Shown here one piece after another: positions 8,570-17,202 of a stretch of 64,000 nucleotides of DNA; the stretch's first letter is position 1, and each line of letters starts with the position of its first letter. The notes beneath the pieces are model-generated. The model did no database searches and had not been told where the DNA came from. It worked only from the letters and a program-made list of their open reading frames with translations. The position numbers and the translations under genes were made by a program. Source of the stretch: Lachnospiraceae bacterium (GTDB lineage: Bacteria > Bacillota > Clostridia > Lachnospirales > Lachnospiraceae); the NCBI GenBank assembly GCA_009911195.1, contig QXWV01000002.1, positions 62,001-126,000 on the forward strand. The letters are read 5' to 3'.

Positions 8570-9367
8570 TTATTTTGTCCTTTTCTCTTCCGGAATCGCC
8601 TTTTCATATTCCGGCCAAAGTTTCATAATTGCCTGGGATATGAAAAAAGAATCCTGCGGGAAACCGAATAGGGATGCCCCTTTTTTCTCCCATTCCCCAA
8701 GGCTTTCCGCCTGCATGGCCGGCCATGCCAGGTACGGCATATGATATTCCACACAAACCTCTGCCGCATGGTTCATCATCTCCTGGATTCTTTCATCCCC
8801 CTGCCTGCCTCTTAGCCCCATGCTTACCGACAAATCCCCAGGCCCTAATACAATCAGGTCAACCCCTTTTACCTGAACGATTTCTTCTATATTACGGAAT
8901 CCTTCTTCCTGTTCCACAATCATCATTTTCCACGTTTCCCGGTCCGCAATATCCACATAATCCGCCTGTCCCATCTGGCCGTATCGCCCTGCCCTCTGGG
9001 GATTCCATCCCCTCACCCCTTCCGGCGGGTAAGTACAGATGGCAACTGCCTTCCTCGCATCCTCCGCACTGTTAATAAAGGGAAAGCCTATAATATCCGG
9101 CCCCATATCAAGCACCGGGCGAACCAATGCCGCATCCACATAAGGAACCCTCACCATTGCGGCCGCACCGCCTGCATGGGCGCCAATCATCAGATTCTGC
9201 ATTTCCGCCCTTCCCATAGCGCCATGCTCCCCTTCTATCCATACAAAATCATACCCTGCCATACCCACCAGTTCGCTAACGGCCGGGTCATTCAGCGACA
9301 CACAGACGCCACAGACAATTTTCCCATCTCTTATCTTGCCAGCCATTTTGTCCAGGAATTTTCCCAT
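8570..9367 (-). CDS. HpcH/HpaI-family class II aldolase
   Basis: 265 residues. The fold is marked by FVWIEGEHGAMG (acid/base His and metal-site region), MVRVPYVD (substrate Arg), MIVEQEEGFRN (metal Glu) and VLGPGDLSVSMGLRG (metal Asp). Family members cleave 2-keto-3-deoxy sugar acids or dihydroxyheptenedioate to pyruvate plus an aldehyde. The ATG at 9367 is chosen because AAAGG lies 12 bases upstream; an in-frame ATG at 9379 abuts the same G-run. It is the first gene of the operon, and together with the lactonase it suggests a 2-keto-3-deoxy acid cleavage route. Confidence 0.87.
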   Translation of the reverse strand: MGKFLDKMAGKIRDGKIVCGVCVSLNDPAVSELVGMAGYDFVWIEGEHGAMGRAEMQNLMIGAHAGGAAAMVRVPYVDAALVRPVLDMGPDIIGFPFINSAEDARKAVAICTYPPEGVRGWNPQRAGRYGQMGQADYVDIADRETWKMMIVEQEEGFRNIEEIVQVKGVDLIVLGPGDLSVSMGLRGRQGDERIQEMMNHAAEVCVEYHMPYLAWPAMQAESLGEWEKKGASLFGFPQDSFFISQAIMKLWPEYEKAIPEEKRTK

Positions 9368-9621
9368 TCCACATCCCATCCTTTCTTTTGCCCCTCCATC
9401 CTGGGCATCATCTCTTCATCGGTCAAAATATTCTGTCCTTTTCCGTTTCCTTTTTGTAAAATTGCCATTTACATAATACCATTATAATGATACTATTATA
9501 TTAAATAAACAATTATAGCGCCTTATTTTATAAATATACTGCCATATTATACATTTTTTTATTATTTATACCATTTTTTTCTATCACGTGTTCTAATTTG
9601 AAAGGAGCGCCGCAACCAACC

Positions 9622-10536
9622 ATGAAATTATCCCAAATACAGCTAAACGATAATTTAGAAGAAAAAATACTCCACATGACGCCGGATTTTCCATATATTT
9701 CCTGCCATGTGGAAATGGACACCTATCCAGGCGGATATATCCCCTGGCATTGGCATGACGAACTGGAATTCATTTATGTGTTAAAGGGAACAGTGGAATA
9801 TCACGTAAAGGCAACCGTTATTACATTGGAAAAGGGGGAAGGCTGTTTTATGAATTCTAATGTCCTTCATATGCTAAAGCCCCAAGACAACTGCAAAAAT
9901 ACGGTCCTTCTCGCCCACACTTTTAAAAAGCTTTTCCTGAGCGGCTTCTATAACAGTATTTTTGAACAAAAATATATAGACCCAGTTATTAACTGCAAGA
10001 ATTTAGAATACTACAAATTTTCGCCGGAGCATCCCGCCCAAAACCAAATCCTGGAAAAGATGCGCATCGCCTATGAAATCGCCGATGCCCAGGAGTTTGG
10101 GTACGAATTCCGGGTACGGGATTTGCTCTCCTGCGTATGGATTATGCTCCTGCAGGAAGCCTACCCCATTGTTAATAAGAAAAAAATAAAGTCCAGCGTG
10201 GAAACGGACCGTATTAAAGCTATGATTTCCTATATCCGCAGCAATTATCCTTACAAAATATCCGTAGAAGATATCGCCGCCAGCGTCAACATCAGCGAGC
10301 GCGTCTGTTACCGCTGTTTTATGCGAAATATCGGCATGACCCCGGTAGAATACCTTCTCCAATGCCGCATCCGCTCCGCTGAGGATTTGCTCATCAGCAC
10401 CAACAAATCCATTACTGAAATCGCAACCATGGTAGGGTTTAACAACAGCAGCTACTTCGGGAAAGCTTTTCAATCCTCCGTACACTGCTCCCCAAAAGAA
10501 TACAGAAAAAAATACTTGGCGGAAACTACTGAATAG
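9622..10536 (+). CDS. AraC-family transcriptional regulator with cupin sensor domain
   Basis: 304 residues. The N-terminal half is a cupin-type arabinose-binding fold (YIPWHWHDELEFIYVLKG, with metal/sugar-contacting His residues). The C-terminal 100 residues carry two helix-turn-helix units (VEDIAASVNISERVCYR and ITEIATMVGFNNSSYFGKAF), ending in the family signature SPKEYRKKY. It is divergent from the sugar-acid operon across a 254-base AT-rich gap, the usual layout for an activator of that operon. The start is the ATG at 9622 after AAAGGAG. The last 11 bases overlap the convergent metallohydrolase gene. Confidence 0.92.
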   Translation: MKLSQIQLNDNLEEKILHMTPDFPYISCHVEMDTYPGGYIPWHWHDELEFIYVLKGTVEYHVKATVITLEKGEGCFMNSNVLHMLKPQDNCKNTVLLAHTFKKLFLSGFYNSIFEQKYIDPVINCKNLEYYKFSPEHPAQNQILEKMRIAYEIADAQEFGYEFRVRDLLSCVWIMLLQEAYPIVNKKKIKSSVETDRIKAMISYIRSNYPYKISVEDIAASVNISERVCYRCFMRNIGMTPVEYLLQCRIRSAEDLLISTNKSITEIATMVGFNNSSYFGKAFQSSVHCSPKEYRKKYLAETTE

Positions 10537-11224
10537 CAAAAGTATTCAACCGCTTTTTCACCTCCCGCCACATTGGCATATATTCATCCATCACCGCCAC
10601 GAATTCTGCGCCATGATTGCTCACTTTGGTATGCGCCAGTTCATGCAAAATGACATATTCCAGGCATTCTACCGGTTTCTCCGCCAACTGCACGTTAAAC
10701 CACAGCCTCTTTTTTGCCGTATTGCACGTCCCCCAGCGGGTTGTCATATATTTAGTATGCCAGGAGCAGCAGCGCAGCCCTGTCAGTACCTCCCATTTGG
10801 GAAGAAGGCTGGCGATTTCTTCTTTCAGCATAGCCCGATACCGCTCCCTGATATATGCCTCCCGCTGTTTCACCGTACTGTTGCCCCGCATAGTCAACAC
10901 AGCCCTTCCCTCCGATAATTCCAGGGAATTTTTACCCCCCTTTTCCTGTAAAAGCAAAAGGTATGGTTTTCCCCAAAAATACAAAATTTCGCCGGAAACA
11001 TATTGTCTGTCCGCTGCTTTTGGATAGTTCTCATATTTTTTCTTCTGCGCAATCATCCAATCTATCTTTGACCGGGCAAACGCTTCGATGGCCCCCCGCT
11101 TCATGGACAGGGGGGCTGAGATTGTTACCTTCCCCTCCGGCGGCTTCACGGATAAATACATATTTTTTATCTTCTTTTTACGGACTTCGATGATAATTCC
11201 GGAAACATTTATCTCCATATCCAT
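10526..11224 (-). CDS. YgjP/DUF45-type zinc metallohydrolase
   Basis: 232 residues. The C-terminal zinc motif VILHELAHTKVSNHGAEF (HExxH plus a downstream His/Glu) and the N-terminal VRKKKIKNMYLSVKPPEG are typical of the M48-like YgjP family (SprT-related metallopeptidase fold). Proteins of this family are soluble and their physiological role is poorly defined. The start at 11224 has GGAAGGGAAG upstream. It is monocistronic and convergent with the AraC gene, sharing 11 bases at the 3' ends. Confidence 0.88.
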   Translation of the reverse strand: MDMEINVSGIIIEVRKKKIKNMYLSVKPPEGKVTISAPLSMKRGAIEAFARSKIDWMIAQKKKYENYPKAADRQYVSGEILYFWGKPYLLLLQEKGGKNSLELSEGRAVLTMRGNSTVKQREAYIRERYRAMLKEEIASLLPKWEVLTGLRCCSWHTKYMTTRWGTCNTAKKRLWFNVQLAEKPVECLEYVILHELAHTKVSNHGAEFVAVMDEYMPMWREVKKRLNTFAIQ

Positions 11225-11365
11225 TCTTCCCTTCCTTTAGCAGGGCTTTTGCCCCCAGCATCATCCTTATAGGCAGTTATATTACTTCCTGCCGCATATG
11301 TCAATAAAATATTTTTATCATCCATTAAGAATAATGGGATAAAGTCAAAAAACAACAGATTTAGA

Positions 11366-11395
11366 TTGTATTTTCCGATAACTTTGTGTTATAAT
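11366..11395 (+). promoter_or_regulatory. Predicted promoter for the orphan protein at 11508
   Basis: TTGTAT and TATAAT are separated by 18 bases, in an AT-rich divergent region 113 bases before the start codon. This is sequence match only. Confidence 0.4.
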
Positions 11396-11507
11396 TAATT
11401 AATATTATTTTTTATAATAATTATTATTTCTTATAAAACTCTTGCAAAATAGCATTGCATCTATAAATGCTGTACATTCCAAAACATACCGCCAAAAAGG
11501 GAAAACT

Positions 11508-12149
11508 ATGCGATTCAACAATATTGATATCATATTTGAAACAAGCCGTGAACTCACAGAAACCATCAGGGAAGAAAGTGCCCACATTATTGACATGTAT
11601 TTTCGTCTGGTCAAATATTTCGACAATGACCATTGCCGAAAGTTAAATATCTTCTGCAGCGATAGGGTTCGGCATCCATGTATCACCTCCACCCACAACG
11701 GCTACGTTTCTCTTCTGATACCTTTCTACTCCGGCAAGTTTTTATCCCTTTCCGAAAATGAGAAGAGCCTTTTTTATCTTAATATCATCCACGCATCCGT
11801 CAGATATATTGGCCGGGAATGGGGGTGGAACTTGCAGTATTTCGATTTTATCCGCCATACTATCATTTCCGGTAATTTCAAAAACCAATGGGTCCACGGA
11901 AAACCTTCCCGCTGTCCCGGGCTAAATAAAAGTGCAGCCCTAAGGATAACACAGACTATAACGGAAGCCGTTATTCTCTTGGTGATTACGGAAAACAAGT
12001 CTGTGACCGGCAAAATCCCGGTTGCCACCACTGCCCCCACTTTCCGGCATTACCGCCAATACCTGGGGGATGTCCGATGGCTCAATGGCAGTTATCTGGA
12101 GATTGTCGATAAAGGAGGGCAGATTATTTTCGCATCCGCCCTCCTGTGA
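11508..12149 (+). CDS. Hypothetical protein, unknown family
   Basis: 213 residues from the ATG at 11508, chosen for the AAAAAGGG ribosome site. I do not recognise the family. The protein looks soluble, with no signal peptide or membrane segment, mixed alpha/beta composition and several aromatic residues (YIGREWGWNLQYFDF). The C-terminal third contains QTITEAVILLVITENKSV and ends HYRQYLGDVRWLNGSYLEIVDKGGQIIF. It stands alone between the metallohydrolase and an array of hairpin repeats. It is treated as a real gene because of its length, promoter and ribosome site. Confidence 0.6.
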   Translation: MRFNNIDIIFETSRELTETIREESAHIIDMYFRLVKYFDNDHCRKLNIFCSDRVRHPCITSTHNGYVSLLIPFYSGKFLSLSENEKSLFYLNIIHASVRYIGREWGWNLQYFDFIRHTIISGNFKNQWVHGKPSRCPGLNKSAALRITQTITEAVILLVITENKSVTGKIPVATTAPTFRHYRQYLGDVRWLNGSYLEIVDKGGQIIFASALL

Positions 12150-12156
12150 ATATATC

Positions 12157-12260
12157 CTTATAAAAAAGAATTGGCCCGGCGGCCAATTCCAAAGAATGCT
12201 TCGCATTCTTTCCTGGCGACTTACAACGCTGTGGCGTAATTTCCTATTATATAAAAAAGT
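12157..12260. repeat. Modular hairpin repeat, unit 1
   Basis: Modules in order: hairpin GAATTGGCC-CGGC-GGCCAATTC (12168-12189); hairpin AAAGAATGC-TTC-GCATTCTTT (12191-12211); then a core (12212-12259) beginning CCTGGCGACTTACAACGC, containing ACGC-TGTG-GCGT, and ending ATTTCCTATTATATAAAAAA. The core recurs at 12387, 35335 and 59341. On the minus strand it reads as T-run, TATAAT-like sequence, then stem-loops. Confidence 0.8.
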
Positions 12261-12343
12261 GTCTTCGACACTTCATGAAGAACCTTCGGTTCTTCGTCAA
12301 TTTATGTCCGCCTGGCGACGGAATTTCCTATAAGGTAAAAAAG
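12257..12343. repeat. Modular hairpin repeat, unit with shortened core
   Basis: Two other hairpins, AAGTGT-CTTCG-ACACTT (12257-12273) and GAAGAACC-TTC-GGTTCTTC (12277-12295), precede a core whose middle is missing: CCTGGCGACGGAATTTCC joins the two ends of the standard core directly (12311-12343). This shows that hairpins and core behave as exchangeable modules. Confidence 0.7.
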
Positions 12344-12430
12344 AGTTGGCCCGGCGGCCAACTCCAAAGAATGCTTCGCATTCTTTCCTGGCAACTTACA
12401 ACGCTGTGGCGTAATTTCCTATTATATAAA
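12343..12430. repeat. Modular hairpin repeat, unit 2
   Basis: Hairpin GAGTTGGCC-CGGC-GGCCAACTC (12343-12364), then the identical AAAGAATGC hairpin (12366-12386) and core (12387-12430). The first stem differs from unit 1 by paired changes (AAT/ATT versus GTT/AAC context), which keeps base pairing and argues that structure is conserved. It lies 3' of the lipoprotein gene on the minus strand and could act as its terminator. Confidence 0.8.
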
Positions 12431-12474
12431 TATGCCTTGCAGACTGACAGCCATTTACAAGGGAAATCTATACT

Positions 12475-13017
12475 TTACTCATAAGTTTCAATGATAACTT
12501 TACTTGCCATGAACTCTTCCCCGTCAAAATATCCTTCTGCTTCCAGGCCGCCGCCCTCCTGTATGTCCGCAAATGTCGCTTCCCTCATATCAATACCCGC
12601 ACCGCCTCCTTGGATAAGCCAGTGCTCAAAGACAGTCGAACCAGTACACCGTACTGTCACCAGTTCCTCCTCAGGGCTGCCTTCTTCCGGTATCAGTACC
12701 ATAGTGTTATCGCTATCCATATACTGCACACGGCTGATGACAAAGCTGTCTTCCATGACATCCCTTACTTTTCCCCCGATAATCATGGCCTCTTCCGTCT
12801 TTTCCACACTGCTTTCCTGGGGAGCATCCGGTTCCGGGATTGGGGATACATCGGTTTCCCCAGCCTCACTTAGCCCTTGCTGCCCTGTATCTTTCTCTGC
12901 CGCCTCGTCTATGGGAATTTGTGCACTTCCATCCCCCGCATCCTGTGCGGTTCCACAGCCGCCAAAGGCCATCAGCATAACCATAATTCCTGTTGCCAAT
13001 ATACATTTTCTTTTCAT
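12475..13017 (-). CDS. Small lipoprotein with a C-terminal DUF5666-like domain
   Basis: 180 residues. A signal peptide with lipobox MAFGGC (Cys at about 21) is followed by an acidic, Pro/Gln/Glu-rich linker to about residue 80. The globular end (GGKVRDVMEDSFVISRV...EGYFDGEEFMASKVIIETYE) has the look of a small beta-barrel of the DUF5666/OB type. It is probably anchored on the outer face of the membrane; its function is unknown. The start ATG at 13017 has AAGGAGG 12 bases upstream. It lies 89 bases behind the Fe-alcohol dehydrogenase in the same direction and may be read through from the inositol operon. Confidence 0.75.
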   Translation of the reverse strand: MKRKCILATGIMVMLMAFGGCGTAQDAGDGSAQIPIDEAAEKDTGQQGLSEAGETDVSPIPEPDAPQESSVEKTEEAMIIGGKVRDVMEDSFVISRVQYMDSDNTMVLIPEEGSPEEELVTVRCTGSTVFEHWLIQGGGAGIDMREATFADIQEGGGLEAEGYFDGEEFMASKVIIETYE

Positions 13018-13106
13018 GTGATTCGATATCCTCCTTACAAAATCTTTACACATTGTAATGGAGGAATCTCTAAATCATCTCTAAAAATGCCATAGCAAGC
13101 TACTTT

Positions 13107-14261
13107 TTATCGCCAAAGGTTTTTATACATTTTCTCTATGTCTTCCTGTGTTACTTCCCGAAGCGTATTCTGGGGGCTGCCGCTGGTCATTGCATCTTGG
13201 GCCATTTTCGGTATTGTTTGGAAAAATGCTTCTTTTGAGATGCCATACTCTTCCAGCGTAGGGGTTTCCAGCTCTTCTGTCAAAGCTATCACTGCTGCCA
13301 GGAATTTCTCCCCTGCGACCTGGCTGGAATCTTCCGCCCCTGCTGCCCCGATGGTCTGCCCCAGAGCAGCAAAACGCTCATACGCCCCTTCCAGGGCGAA
13401 GCTTAAGCACTCTTTCATCAGCATTGCATTGGAAAGCCCATGGGCCACATGGAACAAGGCTCCTATAGGGCGGCTCATGCCATGGATTAACGTAACGCTT
13501 GCATTGTTAAATGCAATCCCTGCTTCCAGCGCCGCAACGGACATTTGCACCCTGGCTTCCTCATCCTGCCCGTTATGAAATGCCTTGGGAAGATACCGGA
13601 ATATTCTTTTTACTGCCGATAAGGCAAAAGTATCTGACATTTCCTGGGATTTCCTGGATGTGTATGCTTCTATCGCATGACAGAGTGCATCCAGACCAGT
13701 GGCCGCTGTGATTTTCGGCGGCGCTGTCATCGTAAACTGAGGGTCTATCACTGCCAGCCGGGGCATTAGTACCTTGCCCTTTAACAGCATTTTCACATTG
13801 TTACGGGTATCTGTAATAATGGTAAACTGGGTTGCCTCGGAGCCTGTACCTGCCGTTGTAGGTATTGCCACTATAGGGGGCATTTCCACAGCAATCTCTT
13901 TCCCCATATAGCCGGCAATGCTGCCTCCGTTCAGAGTTAAAGAAGCAATTGCTTTCATTGCATCAATGGGGCTTCCTCCCCCAAGTGCTATCAGGAAATC
14001 GCAGTTTTGGGCTTTGTATAAAGCCAGCCCTTCTTCTACCATTTTATCGGTAGGCTCCCCTGTGATTTCCGAATAAATTATATATTCGATTCCCTGGTTT
14101 TTCAGGGCATTTTCCAGTTTCTCGCAGTTCCCCAGCTCAATCATTACCTTGTCCGTAACAATCATTGCCTTTTTCCCAAGCTGTGCCAAAGAACTTTCTG
14201 CCATATCCAAAGCCCCAGCTCCATTAATAATCTGGCCCGGAACAATAAACTCTCTTGCCAT
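13107..14261 (-). CDS. Iron-containing alcohol dehydrogenase
   Basis: 384 residues, group III Fe-ADH. Visible marks: nucleotide-binding GGGSPIDAMK, TTAGTGSEAT, and metal ligands Asp and His in TGLDALCHAIEAY and the two His in IHGMSRPIGALFHVAHG. The MSRPIG variant is normal for its subgroup. Such enzymes interconvert aldehydes or ketones and alcohols with NAD(P)H. The AGGAGG ribosome site is good. It is the last gene of the inositol operon, 39 bases after iolB. A likely job is disposal of reducing equivalents or reduction of the semialdehyde made late in inositol breakdown; that assignment is inference. Confidence 0.9.
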   Translation of the reverse strand: MAREFIVPGQIINGAGALDMAESSLAQLGKKAMIVTDKVMIELGNCEKLENALKNQGIEYIIYSEITGEPTDKMVEEGLALYKAQNCDFLIALGGGSPIDAMKAIASLTLNGGSIAGYMGKEIAVEMPPIVAIPTTAGTGSEATQFTIITDTRNNVKMLLKGKVLMPRLAVIDPQFTMTAPPKITAATGLDALCHAIEAYTSRKSQEMSDTFALSAVKRIFRYLPKAFHNGQDEEARVQMSVAALEAGIAFNNASVTLIHGMSRPIGALFHVAHGLSNAMLMKECLSFALEGAYERFAALGQTIGAAGAEDSSQVAGEKFLAAVIALTEELETPTLEEYGISKEAFFQTIPKMAQDAMTSGSPQNTLREVTQEDIEKMYKNLWR

Positions 14262-14300
14262 TTCTCTTCTCCTCCTGAAAATATTTTCAAATACAAATAT

Positions 14301-15083
14301 CTATGGGCTTTCATGAAGCCATACGTATCTTTCATCTTCGCACCGGTCCGTCTGAAGCCACGGATTCCCCTCCAGATGGCGTATCATCCAACAGGTATAC
14401 ATCTGAAATCCCGGAGCTACCGCCTGAGGATGGAGTTCTCCCCCTGGAATCGCGGAAAAGCTGTTATCCACGCTTTTAAATACCTGGTCTCCTACAAAGC
14501 TGGCACCGAAGCCTTCCGGCCTGTCAAACTTAAACAGATAAGTTTCCGGCTGGGGATGCCTATGGGGCAGATAGCCCGACCAGTTCCCCTTATCGTTCAG
14601 CACTTCCCCCAAAACCATATTGGATTCCGGGCAGATATCATGGTCGAAAATAGTACTCACCCTCCGTTTGGCCACATTGCCGAATTTCCCTAAGCAGGAA
14701 TAGCCCCAGGGGGCATCCTCCGGTCTGTACAAACGGCTTGCAAAAGCGCGTTCATTGTGGGTGCACTGGACGAGAATCTCCGCCTCTTTCCCCGCCGTAA
14801 CCGTCACTTCCTTTTGCCCGGCCACATGCAGGCACCAGGGTCCTTCCGTAAACACATCTTTTCTGGAGGCCGCACCGCTTTTCCCTTCCCATTCATAAAT
14901 GACCTCGCCGGAAAGAAGGAGAATGGCCATTTCCTCCCCCTCCCTGTAAAATTTTCTGCTTTCCTGCCCTTTCATCCGGTAGACCCGGATATCCATCATC
15001 ATTTCTTTATATTCATTGTCATAAGTGGTAAGAACCATTTCCCCTGTCTCATCGAATACAGGATATCCAAAAACTTTTCCCAT
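14301..15083 (-). CDS. iolB: 5-deoxy-glucuronate isomerase IolB
   Basis: 260 residues, double-cupin (KduI/IolB) fold. The metal-binding stretch YLPHRHPQPETYLFKFDRPEGFG is characteristic. IolB converts 5-deoxy-D-glucuronate to 5-deoxy-2-keto-D-gluconate, the step between IolD and IolC. The ATG at 15083 is chosen because AAAGGCGG lies 9 bases upstream; longer forms (to 15161) put the start on top of that site. It is downstream of iolD with a 112-base gap and upstream of the Fe-ADH. Confidence 0.92.
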   Translation of the reverse strand: MGKVFGYPVFDETGEMVLTTYDNEYKEMMMDIRVYRMKGQESRKFYREGEEMAILLLSGEVIYEWEGKSGAASRKDVFTEGPWCLHVAGQKEVTVTAGKEAEILVQCTHNERAFASRLYRPEDAPWGYSCLGKFGNVAKRRVSTIFDHDICPESNMVLGEVLNDKGNWSGYLPHRHPQPETYLFKFDRPEGFGASFVGDQVFKSVDNSFSAIPGGELHPQAVAPGFQMYTCWMIRHLEGNPWLQTDRCEDERYVWLHESP

Positions 15084-15195
15084 TCCTATCATCCGCCTTT
15101 CTGTTCCATCCTTCCGCCGGCAATCTTCCTTCCCGTTCCTTTCAAAGACACAAACGGACAAAGGAAAATGCTGCTCTTTGCAAAAAGATTCTCCT

Positions 15196-17127
15196 CTAAT
15201 ATGCCCTGGATTCGCTCCTGCCTTTCATCACGCCCTCACAGGCTTCCCGCACCGATGCTTTTTCGGATGTGGTTGCAATCCCCACGTTCCACCATGACTC
15301 GTATCCGTCCGTCATCGTCTTCGGAAGCACTTTCAAGTCGAACAGACATGCCGTCTTCTGCTTTTTCGCATCCTCCAGCGCCGCCTCCAGCTCTTCTATC
15401 GTCCGGCAGGTATAAGACTGCAGGCCATACCCCTCGGCTATTTTTGCATAATTCACCGGAATCAAATCGCCGCACGGCTTTTTGCCGTCCGTGTAACGGA
15501 ATTCGGTAGCAAGGCTTCCAATCCCATGATTCATTTCCAGGTTGTTAATACATCCAAAACCGCAATTATCGAATACCAGGATATTTACCTTCTGTTTTTC
15601 CTGCATAATTGTCATAATCTCGCTATGGAGCATTTGAAAACTGGAATCGCCAACCACACAATATACTTCCGATTCCGGCTCCGCAAATTTCACGCCCAAC
15701 GTGGCCGCCACTTCATATCCCATGCAGGAATAGCCGTATTCCGCATGATAACCTCCCCGTTTATCCGTAGTCCACATTCTCTGCATACAGCTAGGCAGAG
15801 AGCCCCCTGCCGTAATAATCACCGCATCTTCATCTATGCTGCGGCGGATAGCTGCAAGCGCAGCCGTCTGTGTAATCCTGCCCTCGGTAAGGGCTACGAA
15901 TTCAGGGATAGTTCTGGGGTCTCTGGCTTTTATCATCGGCTCAAAGCCTTCCCCTGTATATGCAATGCCCCCAAGGTGCTCCATTTCTTTCTCCCAGACC
16001 CTTTTCGCATCGGCAATTTCCGTTGTATAACCTGACTGGTAATTCCTTTCCCGCAGCTTTACGGCCAGGGCTTCCACTGTCGCTTTCGCGTCCCCTACCG
16101 CTTTTACCGCATCCATTTTATATGCATGGAAACGGCAGTTATTAATGGAGACAAATTTTACCCCTTCCTTTTGGAAAAGGTGCTTGGAACTGGTGGTGAA
16201 ATCGGACATCCGGGAACCGATAGAAATGACCACATCCGCATCTTTTCCAATAACATTGGCCGCATATGTGCCCGTGACGCCAATCCCGCCCAGGCAATAC
16301 GGGTGGCTGGAAATACATGCGCTTTTTCCTGCCTGTGTCTCCCCAAAAGGAATTTTGAATTCTTCGCAGAAATCTTCCACGCATTTGCCCGCATCCGAAT
16401 AACGGACGCCGCCGCCTACAATCACCAAAGGCTTCTTGGCCCCTGCGATGACCTCTGCCACGTCTTCCAGTTCTTCTTCCACGGCCGCCGGCCTTGTAAT
16501 CCGGTGCACTCTTTTTTCAAAAAAATATTCAGGATAGTCAAAGGTTTCCCCTTCCACATCCTGTGGCAGCGCAATACAGCATGCTCCGGTCTCCGCCGGG
16601 TCTGTCAGTACGCGCATGGCATTGATTAATGCCGTCATCACCATTTCCGGGCGCATCACCCTATCCCAATATTTGCACACCGGGCGGAATGCGTCATTGG
16701 TAGATACCGCCAGCGATGCGCTCTGCTCCAACTGCTGCAGCACCGGGTCGGGCTGCCTGGAAGCAAAAGTATCCGCCGGAAACACAAGAAGCGGAATATT
16801 ATTTACCGTAGCCGTTGCGCAGGCTGTCACCATATTGGCCGCCCCCGGGCCGACGGAGGAGGCGCAGGCTATGATTCTCTTCCTTTGGTTCTGCTTTGCA
16901 AAAGCAATTGCCGTATGGCACATCCCCTGCTCATTCCTGCCTTGCATCACACGCAAGCTTCCCGGCATGGTATCCAGCGCTTCCCCTAACCCCACCGCAA
17001 TGCCATGTCCGAAAATGGTAAAAAATCCTTCCACAAATTTTGTTTCCTTCCCATCCATGGAAACATACTGATTATCCAAAAATCTTACAATCGCCTGAGC
17101 GGTTGTCAAACGAACTGTTTTTGTCAT
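15196..17127 (-). CDS. iolD: 3D-(3,5/4)-trihydroxycyclohexane-1,2-dione hydrolase IolD
   Basis: 643 residues, thiamine-diphosphate enzyme of the acetolactate-synthase superfamily. The N-terminal domain carries the TPP-activating Glu region (GHGIAVGLGEALD...GRNEQGMCHTA). The C-terminal TPP-binding motif is VVGDSSFQMLHSEI ending in DNCGFGCINN. IolD opens the cyclohexanedione ring to 5-deoxy-glucuronate in myo-inositol breakdown. The start ATG at 17127 is preceded by leader motif copy 4. It lies downstream of the LacI-type gene in the operon. Length and motifs are normal. Confidence 0.95.
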   Translation of the reverse strand: MTKTVRLTTAQAIVRFLDNQYVSMDGKETKFVEGFFTIFGHGIAVGLGEALDTMPGSLRVMQGRNEQGMCHTAIAFAKQNQRKRIIACASSVGPGAANMVTACATATVNNIPLLVFPADTFASRQPDPVLQQLEQSASLAVSTNDAFRPVCKYWDRVMRPEMVMTALINAMRVLTDPAETGACCIALPQDVEGETFDYPEYFFEKRVHRITRPAAVEEELEDVAEVIAGAKKPLVIVGGGVRYSDAGKCVEDFCEEFKIPFGETQAGKSACISSHPYCLGGIGVTGTYAANVIGKDADVVISIGSRMSDFTTSSKHLFQKEGVKFVSINNCRFHAYKMDAVKAVGDAKATVEALAVKLRERNYQSGYTTEIADAKRVWEKEMEHLGGIAYTGEGFEPMIKARDPRTIPEFVALTEGRITQTAALAAIRRSIDEDAVIITAGGSLPSCMQRMWTTDKRGGYHAEYGYSCMGYEVAATLGVKFAEPESEVYCVVGDSSFQMLHSEIMTIMQEKQKVNILVFDNCGFGCINNLEMNHGIGSLATEFRYTDGKKPCGDLIPVNYAKIAEGYGLQSYTCRTIEELEAALEDAKKQKTACLFDLKVLPKTMTDGYESWWNVGIATTSEKASVREACEGVMKGRSESRAY

Positions 17128-17132
17128 ATTTT

Positions 17133-17155
17133 CCTCATTTCTGCGCGGCCTTTAT
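17133..17155 (-). promoter_or_regulatory. Leader motif copy 4 (iolD)
   Basis: The minus strand reads ATAAAGGCCGCGCAGAAATG followed by AGG, then the ATG at 17127 five bases later. It lies inside the operon, between the LacI gene and iolD, so the motif is not limited to operon heads. Confidence 0.55.
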
Positions 17156-17202
17156 AGCTATCTTTCATATGCCGCACCTGTTTATATATATTGGAGAACA
17201 AG

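Noticed and set aside
12157-12430. CRISPR array or tRNA cluster
   Set aside because: The units are palindromic hairpins plus a core with different module order and no spacers; no tRNA cloverleaf or CCA-type end can be drawn.
13107-14261. Loss of an active-site His in the iron alcohol dehydrogenase (MSRPIG)
   Set aside because: The two His and one Asp needed with the third His for metal binding are in place; MSRPIG is the normal variant of this subgroup.
15526-16035. Long plus-strand frames opposite iolD and other minus-strand genes
   Set aside because: They lie antisense to strongly conserved enzymes, lack ribosome sites and family signatures, and have the composition of complement frames.
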